Assembly (NCBI GenBank): GCA_009760885.1
Contig: CM019702.1
Coordinates: forward strand, 49,056,425 to 49,120,424
Source of the DNA: Achatina immaculata
Taxonomy: Eukaryota > Mollusca > Gastropoda > Stylommatophora > Achatinidae
Direction: 5' to 3'
DNA: 64,000 nucleotides
The notes beneath the pieces are model-generated. The model saw only the letters and a list, made by a program, of their open reading frames with translations, was not told the origin of the DNA and searched no databases. Position 1 is the first letter of the stretch. Each line of letters begins with the position of its first letter. Made by a program: the position numbers and the translations under genes. This document shows, piece by piece, positions 12,401 to 22,451 of the stretch.

Positions 12401-15400
12401 ACACCATTATGACCCCCTAAACGTGCTCATCTGGTGAGTACAGAATGTGTGCATGTGTATATAGTATGTGTCTGTACATTTTCATATGTCTTTGAAAAGT
12501 CATTATGGGGTGATTTTTTATTTAATGTGTTGTGATACATATTTTATGATTAATTTTCACACACACCTACTGTTGCTAATTTGCATTCTGAAAGTATTTT
12601 AAAGTGGTGGCAAGCATGTCTATTCACATTTTAACATGTTATAACAGTGAACTGTACCTGGCGTCTGATCTTTCTCTGCAACGACTAACATATGGCTGAA
12701 TCAAATTATGATTAAATGGTCAGCCCCAAATGCGGCATGACTGGCACTATATCAATATACCATACTTATACTGAAGATGTTATAACACACACATAATATC
12801 AAATTGATGAGATACTGCTAATATGGCTACAAACAAAACATCTCATGTCTGTTTGAAATGCTGCCTGATTTTAAGTTTTAAAAACAAATATCAATCATGT
12901 CCTCAAACCATTTGTTTTATTAATTAGTGTAATATATATTTTGATAGGAAATCACCCAAACTACTAGTTTTATAACATAAGCCAGAACAAGGATTCCCAA
13001 AGTGAACTGTACCCTGTAGGCAGATAATAATCTAAGAGGCCTGTGAGGGAAAATGGGACAGCAGGGGGCATCAGAACCAATGAAGTGAAAATTGGGGAAA
13101 AGAAAGGAGGCCATAGTCTGAAAGTTTTAGAACCACTGTGCTTGACCATATACAGAGAAGTCCTGTGATGAGATACTGTTGATTTAACATCAACGACATA
13201 TCCTAGAACAATGAAGAAGATCTATGTTTTTCTGATGCTGACATATGGTGTTTTTCACATATACTTCCAACTCCTCATGGTATCTTTTGGAAGCATAATG
13301 TTTGGATATGACACAAATGAACACTGCAACTTCATGTTGTCTTCTAAGAAGTTATGAACAAATATGATATCTCATTCTTTGGTTCACTAGTACAGTTAGT
13401 CATAATATGGTGTAATATCTGTTGTCTGCTTAAGCAGCCAGCATAAACTTCCAAAATAAGCATCTTATCTGAATAAGGCATTCACATTCTCCAAAGTAAT
13501 TAATACCCAGAAGGTGAACATTTGTAGGCAGGGCAAGGATTACTGTTACATGATGGATTAGAAAATTTTATTTTTAAAAAAAACCCCTCTTTCTAAGCTA
13601 TTAATATTTCATTGTACAGTATTCATTTTCACAAACCCACAGCAAAGGAATTGCTGGGCAGGCACAAGAAATAGAAACTACTGAAGAAAGCTGTATGTGA
13701 GATTTAAAGTAACAAAGTTTCATATGATCAGAATGTTTCTAGTGTTTTTTTTTAATAAAAGATTTTTGAATTTATAAAAATAAAACAATAACGGAATTTT
13801 TAAAAACGATATACTAATAAAATAAGTAAAATACAAGAAGATATAATATATGAATATGTAAAATATGTGAAATTAATTTTTTTTAAAATCTGTCATTAAC
13901 CAGAAGGGTTAACTACATGTACTTGTTTACCATATGACATGACTGACCTCACTTTTATAAACGTTCAAGGTTGCTGGGTTGATTAATTATCTTATCAATT
14001 AACAAATCTTCCCTAGCTTACGTGCACACAATCAGGCGCAAAACCTGTTAACTGATAACATACAAATACAACACCAAGATTATTTTGAACGCATCCAGTT
14101 TATCTGTTAAAAATGCAGACTCCAGCAACATGAGGACTGTGGCAGAAATCACATAACCCAATGAGTAGTAAAAGATCAGGAACTATCAATCCCAAATCTT
14201 GAGTCAAATGATGAAAATCAAATATGACTACGGTCTGCCCTAGCAAATGGTGATGCTTGATCTGGAGGTCTATGGCCAGAAGCCACAACACAAAATCCAA
14301 GCTGTCATTTGTTGCCCCCCCCCCCCCCCCCCAATATACTGTAGAGATCCCCAGGGCAGATGAAGCAGGTCTTGCATCATGAAACTAATATTACTACATA
14401 ACATTCTTCTTGACTTTTCAGTGAAACCAGGTGGGCATTAGAATACAATGTAAAGTGACAGACCATCTTATCAATGGACAATCACTTTTAAAAATGCCCT
14501 GGACAAAGTGAACAACAAAAGGAATAAATTTAAAATGGATGGAAATCAGTATTTGCAGACTGCTGTAAAAACATCTCATTAAGGATGTAGTCTTCAAAGA
14601 TATATGATTCCAGTGCTTCAGACCTGACTAATATGACAGAAGAACATTCATACCTACTACATAATGTTATCTGCACTCATAAAGTATAAGTATACACAGA
14701 AAGAAAAAAATATTTGATGCTGCCAAAAAAAAAAAGAAAGAAAAATGACAATAAATTATTGATATAAACAATGGATGACATCTAGGTTATGTTTGACAAC
14801 AATTCTGCATGCTTAGGCTTGATACTAGATTGTCTTGAGTGAAGATAGCGGAAGGGAGTATTCTGTTATCAGGTAAGTCACCAAACCATTTTTGGAATCA
14901 CATTCAATCTCCCAATACAATGCAATCATGACACTAAAACATGATCAACAGCAAAACAGACTGGCGTGTTTCCATGGTGGTGGCGCCAGTGAAAAGCATG
15001 TTTCTTAAAAGTTTACTCCTAAAAACTGTTTCGATACAGCCATCTGACACGACATCCGTGTTATAAATTCTTCACCACGCCACCATTGCTCTTAAATCTT
15101 ACATCCTTCCTGTGTCGTTTAACGTCGCATAAGGCTCGGTTGGCAGTTCGCAAGTTTTCCTGTTTTCTACGAGCTTTTCAACCTCATCAATGGATTTTAC
15201 TACTAATTTGGGCTCTCTTAACAATGTCCGCAATATTTGCAGACTGTTGAAAACACATCTCAAATGATGTAGCCTTCAAAAATATCGTCGATCTTTTTTC
15301 TTCGGCCTGTTGTATTCAACTTGAAGCTTGTTTTGGGATTCTGTGTTTCTTCTCATTACGTGATCGACAATGCCAATCTCCTTTTTTTTCTGATCACCCA

Positions 15401-15705
15401 TGAAACACTCATCTGTCTTATATCTGCGTTGCTCTTGAATTAGTGTCAGTTGTAATTTTGTAAACTCAGCCAAATGCCCGTTATCCAAAACGCGGGCTAT
15501 ATTAAGAACTAAGTTAGGGCACTTGTTTTCTAAATAATACCTTACATCAATATTTTATAGGTAGTAAAAATAACATGCGATGGTTTTGAACAACAAAATA
15601 TTGTATCTTACTTCCCACAGAAATGTGAATCTGCTGTGGTTCGTACCACACAATTCCATGGCCAAAATTCCAAATACTCAGAAAGGCGAGAATAAATAGC
15701 CACAT
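3393..15705 (-). CDS. ACP7: ACP7-A: acid phosphatase type 7 paralogue, 5' part (exons 1-4), continues off the left edge
   Basis: Same family and strand as ACP7-B, lying just downstream of it. Exon 1 is 15705-15612 (31 codons plus 1 nt; MWLFILAFLSIWNFGHG is a signal-peptide-like start). Exon 2 is 12075-11878 (198 nt, the same length as in B) and carries the N-terminal sandwich domain, with TPDQMIIVWNTVNDTRDSRV near its start. Exon 3 is 8180-7995 (186 nt; metal motif I in IFGDMGNENAQSL), with a second copy at 6922-6737. Exon 4 is a 26-nt microexon at 3724-3699 or 3418-3393 carrying motif II. Every phase matches ACP7-B. An in-frame ATG at 15735 would add ten residues before the hydrophobic stretch, so 15705 is preferred. 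Counterparts of B exons 5-11 were looked for in 1-3390 and not found; they either lie beyond the window or are lost. No stop or frameshift was seen in the visible exons. Confidence 0.86.
3699..3724 (-). CDS. ACP7: ACP7-A microexon 4a (metal motif II, GDMAYDMDV)
   Basis: A 26-nt exon between tttcag and GTGAGT. Completing the split Gly codon from exon 3, it reads GDMAYDMDV, keeping the Asp and Tyr metal ligands of PAP motif II. The equivalent in ACP7-B is the 26-nt exon 38595-38620 (GDFAYDFAS). A second candidate lies about 280 bp downstream. Confidence 0.75.
4075..4290. repeat. Possible short dispersed repeat (ACP7-A intron)
   Basis: Words such as catcatggttagccaggatga and aagaacttggccagctctga recur in variant form near 6485-6600, 14105-14165 and 23085-23145 (caccaccatgrgraca..., ttagccaggctatg...). 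This suggests an old SINE-like family. Boundaries are not resolved. Confidence 0.35.
4860..6290 (+). mobile_element. Penelope-like element, 5'-truncated, with GIY-YIG endonuclease end
   Basis: From 4860 the frame reads KQTQVFYKPTDSHTYLLYTS and SIPYSQLLRLRRICQ, typical of the region after the reverse-transcriptase core in Penelope-like elements. It continues with KCNRPRCVTCP to about 5480. One frameshift near 5485-5495 separates it from the GIY-YIG domain (RITYIGETGLRLGDRMQKHL, then ENRCIQNYGTLEPHGLNSLF). The 3' UTR ends with ggctcacgccgaaacgtcac and an aataaagctgctcctact tail near 6275. The catalytic reverse-transcriptase motifs are missing. Confidence 0.85.
6737..6922 (-). CDS. ACP7: ACP7-A exon 3, second (duplicate) copy
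   Basis: The predicted protein is identical to the copy at 7995-8180, and the acceptor and donor are also intact. Because the exon is 186 nt and phase 1 to phase 1, the mRNA could use either copy, or both in frame. Using both would repeat about 62 residues including metal motif I and probably disrupt the fold. Confidence 0.75.
7995..8180 (-). CDS. ACP7: ACP7-A exon 3, upstream copy of a duplicated exon
   Basis: 186 nt, phase 1 to phase 1, acceptor cttcag and donor GTATGT. It encodes YMVGSETYGFSNIFTFRTW and then the metal motif I context LAIFGDMGNENAQSL, ending MYDGILHVG. ACP7-B exon 3 is 183 nt with GDLGSVNAQSL. This copy lies in the second unit of a 1.26-kb tandem duplication. Confidence 0.88.
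8240..9570 (-). mobile_element. RTE-5 LINE, degraded 3' half
   Basis: The minus strand carries the C-terminal RTE signature (SRLAKWHEKRKSSELVIDTR, then RWRSMI) at about 8265-8400, with an (ATTC)n tail at its 3' end. Reverse-transcriptase remnants at about 9180-9545 include NLRYVDDTVV (YxDD box) and KDLYMCIIDY. It is interrupted by a 57-bp minisatellite and a possible short repeat. It abuts RTE-2 at about 9580. Confidence 0.8.
8775..9005. repeat. Minisatellite, about 57-bp unit, four copies, inside RTE-5
   Basis: The units contain tttgagaggatataccttgg, tatatttattctatctgata and ttactttctttactgaa. The last copy is shortened. The unit appears to be amplified RTE-5 sequence. Confidence 0.85.
9585..11170 (-). 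mobile_element. RTE-2 LINE, 5'-truncated, in ACP7-A intron 2
   Basis: The minus strand reads from ASGPDNITREMI (about 11030) through LYLCFIDYTKAFDKVKHNEV (reverse transcriptase) and FKYLGAVITSDGKCRTEIRK to the 3' part RRSRGRPREMILDSLMGWCE. The 3' tail is a short (GAT)n run at about 9580. Frameshifts are present. A sister copy is at 37954-38536. Confidence 0.88.
11878..12075 (-). CDS. ACP7: ACP7-A exon 2 (PAP N-terminal domain)
   Basis: The acceptor is a pyrimidine tract followed by cccag, and the donor is GTAAGTG. It is 198 nt, phase 1 to phase 1, identical in length to ACP7-B exon 2. It encodes QMIIVWNTVNDTRDSRVIYG and later FVDGGPEQRSQFVHKV, aligning with MIITWSTFNDTVSAVRYG and FTDGGLEKRFQFIHQV of ACP7-B. 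Confidence 0.9.
12120..14990. other. ACP7-A intron 1, mostly unique-looking AT-rich sequence
   Basis: Apart from a 17-base poly-C run near 14315 and A/T-rich tracts, no coding exon, RNA gene or clear transposon was recognised. Confidence 0.5.
15050..15500 (-). mobile_element. RTE-4 LINE 3' end
   Basis: The reverse complement matches the 3' part of the RTE-4 copy at 58190-58440: VGHVMRKTTRESQNK there, IVDHVMRRNTESQNK here, followed by the conserved ...gatgaggctgaaaagctc... stretch. In ACP7-A intron 1, close to exon 1. Confidence 0.75.
15612..15705 (-). CDS. ACP7: ACP7-A exon 1 (signal peptide)
   Basis: Starts with MWLFILAFLSIWNFGHG and continues IVWYEPQQIHISVG, the usual lead into the PAP N-terminal domain (compare QPQQIHIAYG in ACP7-B). 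The donor GTAAGA follows at 15611. It ends in phase 1 and joins exon 2 to give VGNTPDQM. A 3' end of an RTE-4 copy sits about 110 bp into the following intron. Confidence 0.85.
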
Positions 15706-16059
15706 TCTGTATGGAAGATGAGCTCCTTTCCACAAGAGAACAAGTTCCGTGTCTCAATCGTGACGAAAAACTCTTCCTTTACATCTGTTGATATAGCTTC
15801 GTCTAGTAACGGTTTTAAAGTTATCCAACTATGACGTCAAGCCGGAAACAAACTTTCGGGCTAGTCTAAAATTTGACCCAGGGGTTCACAGACTACACTT
15901 GATCCCATCTTGGTCCTGCAATATAAAATTAGGTTATACTGCCAACCACTTTATCTCCATGAAAAATTCGGTTACTTGCACTTTGAACTGAACATTTGTG
16001 TGTTGATTGTTTAACTGCCTGAGGGTTTTCAATTTAGCAAGAATGATTCTTTTTACATT

Positions 16060-17336
16060 ATGCCCACTAAATCGACCACTGTAGAGTTTCACGTGGTCGA
16101 CCTATTTTTCTTCGGCCTTTTGTGTTCCACTTTATGCTTGTTTTGGGATTTTCTGATTGTTTCTTCTCATCACATGACCGACATATGTCCATCTTCTTTT
16201 TCTGATCACCAGTGAGACATGTTGTTGTTTGCTCATCTATCATATCTCTGCGTATTTTTTAATTCGTTCCACTTTATACCGAGTATTTTCCTGATGCATT
16301 TGTTTTCAAGAGTCTTAATTTCTTGTCTATGTCTTTAGTTGTTTTCCAGGTTTCACATGCATAAATGAGGGTGGATATTACATTTGAATTGAATAATCTT
16401 AACTTGGTTTTAGTGCTTATAACTTTTGAATGCCACACGTTTTCAAGATCTTGAAAGCCAATGCTGCTTTTGCAATTCTAATTTTAACTTCCTTGTTGGT
16501 GTCACCATCCTGGTCTATGTAGCTGTCGAGATATGCAAACTAGTTTACTTCTTCAACAGCTGTTCCTTCTATGTATAGTTTTCCTTCATGGTTAATGAGA
16601 AGTTTCATTATTTTTGTTTTTGTTTTCTTTGTTAATTTCAAGTCCTATTTTATTAGTCATTGAAGACAGGGTATCTGTTTTTTCTTGCATTGAGTTCACA
16701 TTATGACTGATAAGAGTTATGTCATCTGCAAAATTAAGATCTTCCAGTTGGATCTCATGTACCAAATCAATGCCCATTTTACCTGTGCATCATTTTTTCA
16801 TTCTGAAGTGTATGCCAATTCCAGAAAAGCAAGGGAGATAATATACATCATTGTTTCATGCCTGTTTCAATTTGGAACCATTCGCTTATTCCTTCTTCTG
16901 TCTTGACTGCACAAACATATCCATTGTAGATGTCCCTAAAGATGTTGACAATCTTAGATGGTATTCCATATATTATTAAAATTCTCAGCAATGAATCTCT
17001 GTATGCTATCAAATGCCTTTTTAAAGTCTATGAAGTTAATGACTTTTGTTTTTCAATATGCTCTTCAAGTATTATTCTTAGAGTAAAGATCTGGTCGAGA
17101 CAGCTTCTCCCTTTTCTGAATCCTGCTTGTTCTTCTCTCATTGTAGCATCCACTATATCATTAATTCCATTCAGAATAACTGCAAAATACCTTTGACACA
17201 ACTGATAGTAAGGTTACTCCTCTCCAGTTATTGCAATTTGCTAAGGCTGCTTTTTTCAATATTTTAACAATAATTCCTTTTTTTCCATTTAGAAGGGACC
17301 TTTTCTTCTTTCCAAACTAAACATCTTTGTAGTTGT
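16060..17336 (-). mobile_element. RTE-4 LINE, reverse-transcriptase and 3' part
   Basis: The minus strand reads CNNWRGVTLLSVVSKVF, REEQAGFRKGRSCLDQIFTL and LEDLNFADDITLISHNVNSM, diagnostic RTE reverse-transcriptase blocks, with frameshifts. It continues 5'-ward at 18215-18570 after an insertion. In the intergenic region upstream of ACP7-A. Confidence 0.85.
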
Positions 17337-18214
17337 ATAATAGTATATGGGATTTTTTAACACAGAAAGTTAGGTAAGTCAATTTGGAATCTAAAAGTTA
17401 GGTAAAACCAAAGTTATGTCACAGAATGTGTTTACTTGTTTACATTTCATTCCCCCATAAGTCAGTTGCTTGTACATCATGTGTTTACCATGGAGCTCAT
17501 GGAAGTAGAGACTGATCAAGAGTTGCAAGTTAGACTTCAGTGGCGTAGTCTGCGTCTTAGTTTTGTGTTTATTAGGGAGTCTTAGATTGTGTTTGTTAGA
17601 GTAGGATGTAGTTTTGTAGGGTAGGAACGTAGTCTGTATCCTAGTTGTTGGCAGTGGTTTTTGTAATATAGAATAGTGAATCTAGTGTGGTAGGATTCTG
17701 TTGGCACCAAAGTCTTCTTGACATTAGTAGATGCCTGGAGTCATATATGTTGCTTTGCTGGAGTAACATCATTTCATGATATTTAGAATTGTCACTGCCA
17801 CTGTTTTCCACTCGTCGTCATTGCCGTCATGTCACCACTTGCACCAAATAAAGCCATTATAATCTACACTGCTGCTACTTGCGATGCCACTGAGCGTTTG
17901 TTCCGATCCTGGGAAAGTTGATCTGTAAGCATATAGTAAGCAGACACCCATCAGACTCCACACAGGCCGACAATCAAGCAACAATGAAAGGGATGGACCT
18001 CGACTGTTTGAAAGAGTGAAATCTTGACTGTCTGTCATTGATACACTGGTTAATGCTATGGAGTCAAATTACAGTGGAGGTTTAAGCTCAGAGTCACTAA
18101 GGCATAATACTAGTGAAATGTAGGGATGAGAAGTCAAAACATACAAAATAAGCAGACATAATAAGCAGAACAGAATTAGAATAGCGTATAACTGATTCTA
18201 CCAATATATTAAAA
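17337..18214. mobile_element. Unidentified insertion splitting RTE-4
   Basis: About 0.88 kb separates two parts of one RTE-4 copy. It contains a 31-codon ORF (MELMEVETDQELQVRLQWRS...) from 17490 and an AATAAA at about 17846, and has no similarity recognised elsewhere in the window. It could be a solo LTR or another non-autonomous element; clear terminal repeats were not found. Confidence 0.45.
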
Positions 18215-18575
18215 AGGAGATAACCAGAACCACAAATTCGTGTTTAGTTGGCTCATATTGTCACTGTTAGTAGCTTTTAACATTTCGGCTGTTACTTCAT
18301 CTTCAACTGCAGCTTTGTTGTTAGCTGTTAGATTCACTGCTGTTTCAGTTTCATGCAATGTAATATCATCTAGGTTGACATTTAGTTGTGAGATTTGTAG
18401 GTCAGTTTCAAGGTCTATCAATTCTTTTGGGGGTGGTCGATTAAATATTTCTTGGAAGTGTTTGGCCCATCTTTGCTTTTGGTCTTTAATTGATGTTAAT
18501 AGGGTGCCAGTTTTGCTAAGGACTGGTCTTTCTTTGGATGCAATAGTACCTGTTAGCATACTATTAATGAATGAT
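18215..18575 (-). mobile_element. RTE-4 LINE, upstream part of the split copy
   Basis: The minus strand reads GTLLTSIKDQKQRWAKHFQE, IFNRPPPKELIDLETD and NKAAVEDEVTAEMLKATNSD, the linker between endonuclease and reverse transcriptase of an RTE element. Confidence 0.85.
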
Positions 18576-18924
18576 TAACGAATTATAAAAAATCTGGAAC
18601 AGAAATCGTAAAGACAAAATATAAAGTTCTCCTCTTGCTACGAATAATGTGGACAAGCAGAACATTGGTGACATAAGATAGAATGCTGAGATACACGCCA
18701 TACACTTGCAGGAAAACAAATAAAGAACTTGGCCATATGAAAATGAAAGAAAGAAAATAACGAAAACAGCATTTATGGTTTCAAACATAAGATTCAAACG
18801 AACGGTTGTTAAACCAGCATTATATATTGAAAATCACAAAGTTGCTGTTGTGTATTAGTTATAACACTATATATACAATATAAAACAAGTGCAGTAAAGC
18901 TGTTTTTAACAAATAATATGAAGT

Positions 18925-19005
18925 ACACAGTTGAATAAGGTGAAAGTCAAATCGTTACAACTGTGTACAGTGCTTTGTTAATGAATAAAGATGCTCTTAC
19001 TTTTT
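18925..19005 (+). mobile_element. Penelope-like 3' tail remnant
   Basis: Contains gttacaactgtgtacagtgc and aatgaataaagatgctctta, matching the 3' tail of the Penelope element at 6210-6275 (cgtcacaactttgt..., aataaagctgctcctact). Confidence 0.5.
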
Positions 19006-19189
19006 AAAAAATAAGCAGGAATTATACAAAATATTTATATACAGCACACTGTGTGAGATGAAGAGTTTAAGGGAAAAGAGAAAGAGAAAACGATACACAG
19101 GTGTACAACATCAAAAGATGGATAGAAATCAGCTTGTAAACATCCAACCATCACTGGAGGGAAAACAAATGACTTGGACTGGCGACTGT

Positions 19190-19615
19190 CAGTCTGAGAA
19201 GTGGAGAGCTAGATAGAGCCCCGGAGTCAGTTACTATCAGTTCTCCTATGAAGGTGCAGTTCGTTTGGCACTCAGAGATTCATAGCTAAAATGCTAGCAT
19301 CAGAGTTGGTGAACCATAGCCTACATGGTAGTGTCAGGGTTGGCGAATTTGACCTGACCAAGACCCTGTCCCACCTCTCCAGTGGTACCCTCAGTAACAG
19401 GCCTAGTCTGGCTAGCAGGACAGGGATTACCTTAGCACCCCTGGTGGTGGAGCCTGCTAAAGAACCATTGCGCATCCCCTACCTTAACTCCATCCAAGGA
19501 CTGAAAAAATGGTCACATGCCTTGCCTCAACACCTTCATTGCAATGGCTGCAAAGAGCATCGCCCTTGCAGTTCCAGTGAGATAGAAGAAGAAGGAAAGA
19601 ATTGTTGCATAATTT
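19190..19615 (+). repeat. Likely retroelement fragment with (GAA)n-like end
   Basis: An open 146-codon frame begins at 19291, but its protein (LPQHLHCNGCKEHRPCSSSE and so on) was not recognised. The segment ends in gatagaagaagaaggaa, as do other LINE 3' ends in the window. More likely repeat than host gene. Confidence 0.35.
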
Positions 19616-19704
19616 TGTATTTAATAAGTATGGGGGAGAAACTAAGCCTCAAAACCCAGGGGGTTAACTGTACCAAAGCTGTGTGTTATCCATACTCCTC
19701 TACA

Positions 19705-20585
19705 GGGGTGATTGATAAGTTCTCAGCATAAGGTACAAATACTTGAAATGGACAGTTGATATTAGGTGCATTTGTAGATCAGGTTAATGTAAGATTAAAC
19801 ACCAAGTTTCAAGAAATTAACTGCAACCAATTTTTTTTACAGACTACTGAAGCAGTAAGGGGTGGCAGAAATTGAGAAAATGGATAACATTTCTCATTGA
19901 GCAGTCATTCGCTACCTCTGCATCAAGGGCTTATCACTGAAGGAAATCCATGAGGATACGGTAGAGACTCTAGGGGAAAGTGCCCCTTCTTACAGCACAG
20001 TGAAGAAATGGGCAGCTCAGTTCAAACATGGAAGGGAGAGTCTGGAAGATGATCCCCGTCCAGGAAGACCAAGATCAGTAACCACCGATGAAACCACTAG
20101 CAGAATCCATGACATTATAATGGAGGATTGACAACTAACTGAACGGTATCTTCCAGGAATGTGAAGATTGCCATTATTCACAATGATCTTCAAATGACAA
20201 AGGTCTCTGCTCAATGGGTCTCGAAAATTCTTGGAGCTGATCACAAACGACGGCGTCTCAACATATCAAGAGACAATCTTGGCCATTTTTCTGCAGATCC
20301 TGAAAAGTTTCTTCAGCAATTTGTGACTATGGATGAGACTTGGGTTTCATCATTTTCAACCAGAAACCAAAGAACAGTCAAAGCAGTGGAAACATCATGG
20401 ATCCCCACCTCCAAAGAAAGCAAAGGTGGTTCTGTCTGCAGGCAAAGTGATGGCTTCCATCTTTCCATGGATTCAGAAGGTGTGCTATTGGTAGACTATC
20501 TTCAAAAGGGCAGAATGGTCACCGGGGCCTATTACACTAATCTTGTGAAGCAACTGCGGGTCACACTGAAGGAAAAGCATATATG
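19705..20585 (+). pseudogene. mariner transposase relic, 3'-truncated
   Basis: From 19880 the frame reads LCIKGLSLKEIHEDTVETLG, APSYSTVKKWAAQFKHGRES and LEDDPRPGRPRSVTTDET, the mariner helix-turn-helix region and linker. Later comes VTMDETWVSSF with the first catalytic Asp. The stretch VDYLQKGRMVTGAYYTNLVK is present, but sequence stops before the expected HQDNAPAH block. Stops and frameshifts occur throughout. The sequence gggtgattgataagttctca at 19707 may be the left terminal repeat. Confidence 0.85.
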
Positions 20586-20655
20586 ATTAAGGTGTAAACC
20601 GAAATGTTACAACTGTGTGCTTGTTAACAACAATGTTCCTACTTTTGTTTTAAAC
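20580..20655 (+). mobile_element. Penelope-like 3' tail joined to the truncated mariner
   Basis: The sequence gattaaggtgtaaaccgaaa, tgttacaactgtgtgcttgt and gttcctacttttgttttaaa resembles the 3' tails at 6205-6275 and 40205-40260. It begins where the mariner frame ends. Confidence 0.5.
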
Positions 20656-21059
20656 AGATGTAACATTTTATCAATTGAAGAGACTGATTGCAGGCAAGAC
20701 AAAGCAAATCAGAGGACCACAGTTTGTGCATGAACTGTAATTTGGTAACCATGACCAGAACATTCATTACATAATTTAAAATTTATTTATATAATGTAAA
20801 TTTGTTGTATAATAAAAATGGACATTTAAATTCACAAATTAATACAAGCACTGCCATTTATATTTGGAATGTTTATTTATTGATTACCACAAATCATGGG
20901 TTACAAAATAATTTTGATACATTAATATCACAGAAATTCACTGCCAATTTCATTATGATCATTTCTATCACACTGAATTACAACTTTCATGCTACTGTTT
21001 ACACAACTGGACTCAGAGTGAAGTCCTCATGACATGTCATTTTCATTAAATACAAAAGC

Positions 21060-21555
21060 ACAGTGAATATGAAACAAGGAATAAATTTTTTGTTTTTTTT
21101 CACGAGGAAAAGAGAAGAAATGAAAAAAAAATCATATAAAAGAAAAGATAATAAAAAAACCACCAGAAAAAACACACAAAAAGAAGCAAATGAGGAACAA
21201 CATAGCAACAGAAAAACAGGTAAAACATAACAACAGGTGAAACATAACAAAAGTAAATCAACTGAAGCATAACAAAAGATGAAATATGAAATGAAAAAAA
21301 AAAAAAGAAAAATACTGAAACATAACAACAGCTGAAACATAACTGTAAAACAAGTGAAACATAACAACAGGTGAACAGAAAAAAAAAAAGAGGTTAGAAG
21401 AATGAGAGAATAGAAAAACTGATGTGAAAAGGAAGAAAGTGAAGAAGAAAACAGATACAGAGAAAAATAAAGGAAATATGAACAAAGATCTTTAAAAAAA
21501 AATGAAACAAAAATATACAAATGGGATAACATAAAAAAAAACACACACATATGCG

Positions 21556-21589
<34 letters not shown>

Positions 21590-21600
21590 GGGATTCAAGT
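21060..21600. repeat. A-rich low-complexity tract with diverged short repeats and (CA)n
   Basis: Repeated words gaaacataacaaca appear many times between 21200 and 21380, followed by an (AC)n run at 21562-21586. The open minus-strand frame here is only poly-T-derived Phe/Leu/Ser and is not a gene. Confidence 0.8.
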
Positions 21601-22451
21601 GACATAACACAGTGAATATGAAACTCAAAAGCATCACACAAACATTACGGTCTCAGAAACTGAGGCAAGTATCCAAAGAGGATCCCATCAAGTTATTACA
21701 AGATATAAAAACAATTTCAGTATGGCAAAACTCAGGTTATCTGAACTAATTCATGACAAAGGGGATTCACATAGTTCACTCAATGAAAAATCATGATTCA
21801 TTAAAATACAATTCATTACTGTATTTCTTTAAAACTATGACTGTATATCACAATGAACTCTTTCAATCACATTAGGATCATATTTTACATTCTGAAAAGC
21901 ATGACTAGTTTAGCAATTACTGTTTCTTTTTTCTAACCTCCTCCTTGTTATCAGATAATTTCTTATCTCATATTTAAAACTCGATAATTTCTTATCTCAT
22001 ATATGAAACTCAATAATTTCTTATCTCATATTTAAAATTCTCTTATACAAAAAAAAAAAAAAACCAAATTAAGAAACCCTACGAAAAACAAAAAAAAACA
22101 CTAATGCTCATCTCTACATTTTAAATTTGGCCAATAGTATTATTGACGACTGCCACCAGACTCCTAAACAAGCACTCTCTATCTGCTGGTTCACATTTTA
22201 CTGACAAGCCCATGTGCCTACTTTCATTTATGATAATTTCCCCCCCCCCAAAAAAAAAAGCTGCTGTTTCAATTTTAGTGTCATGACATCAAACACAAGA
22301 GGGGAAAAAAAAAACAACAAAGTGATTGAATTTACATAAAGAAAAGATTACAATCAGCAAACAGTAAAATCAGATGACATGTAAGTATGAAAGACAATAT
22401 TTCTTAAACGTTTTTCATTTAAATGAGCATCCATGCCAGTTTGGATGCTCC

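Noticed and set aside
14315..14333. Poly-C run as a regulatory or G-quadruplex element
   Set aside because: A single homopolymer in an intron with no supporting pattern; it may also be a sequencing-length artefact.
15612..15735. Upstream ATG at 15735 as ACP7-A start
   Set aside because: It would put ten mixed residues ahead of the signal-peptide-like stretch; the ATG at 15705 begins directly with the hydrophobic core.
20999..21637. 212-codon minus-strand ORF
   Set aside because: Composition is almost only Phe, Leu, Ser and Cys from A-rich repeats on the other strand; no domain or splice context.
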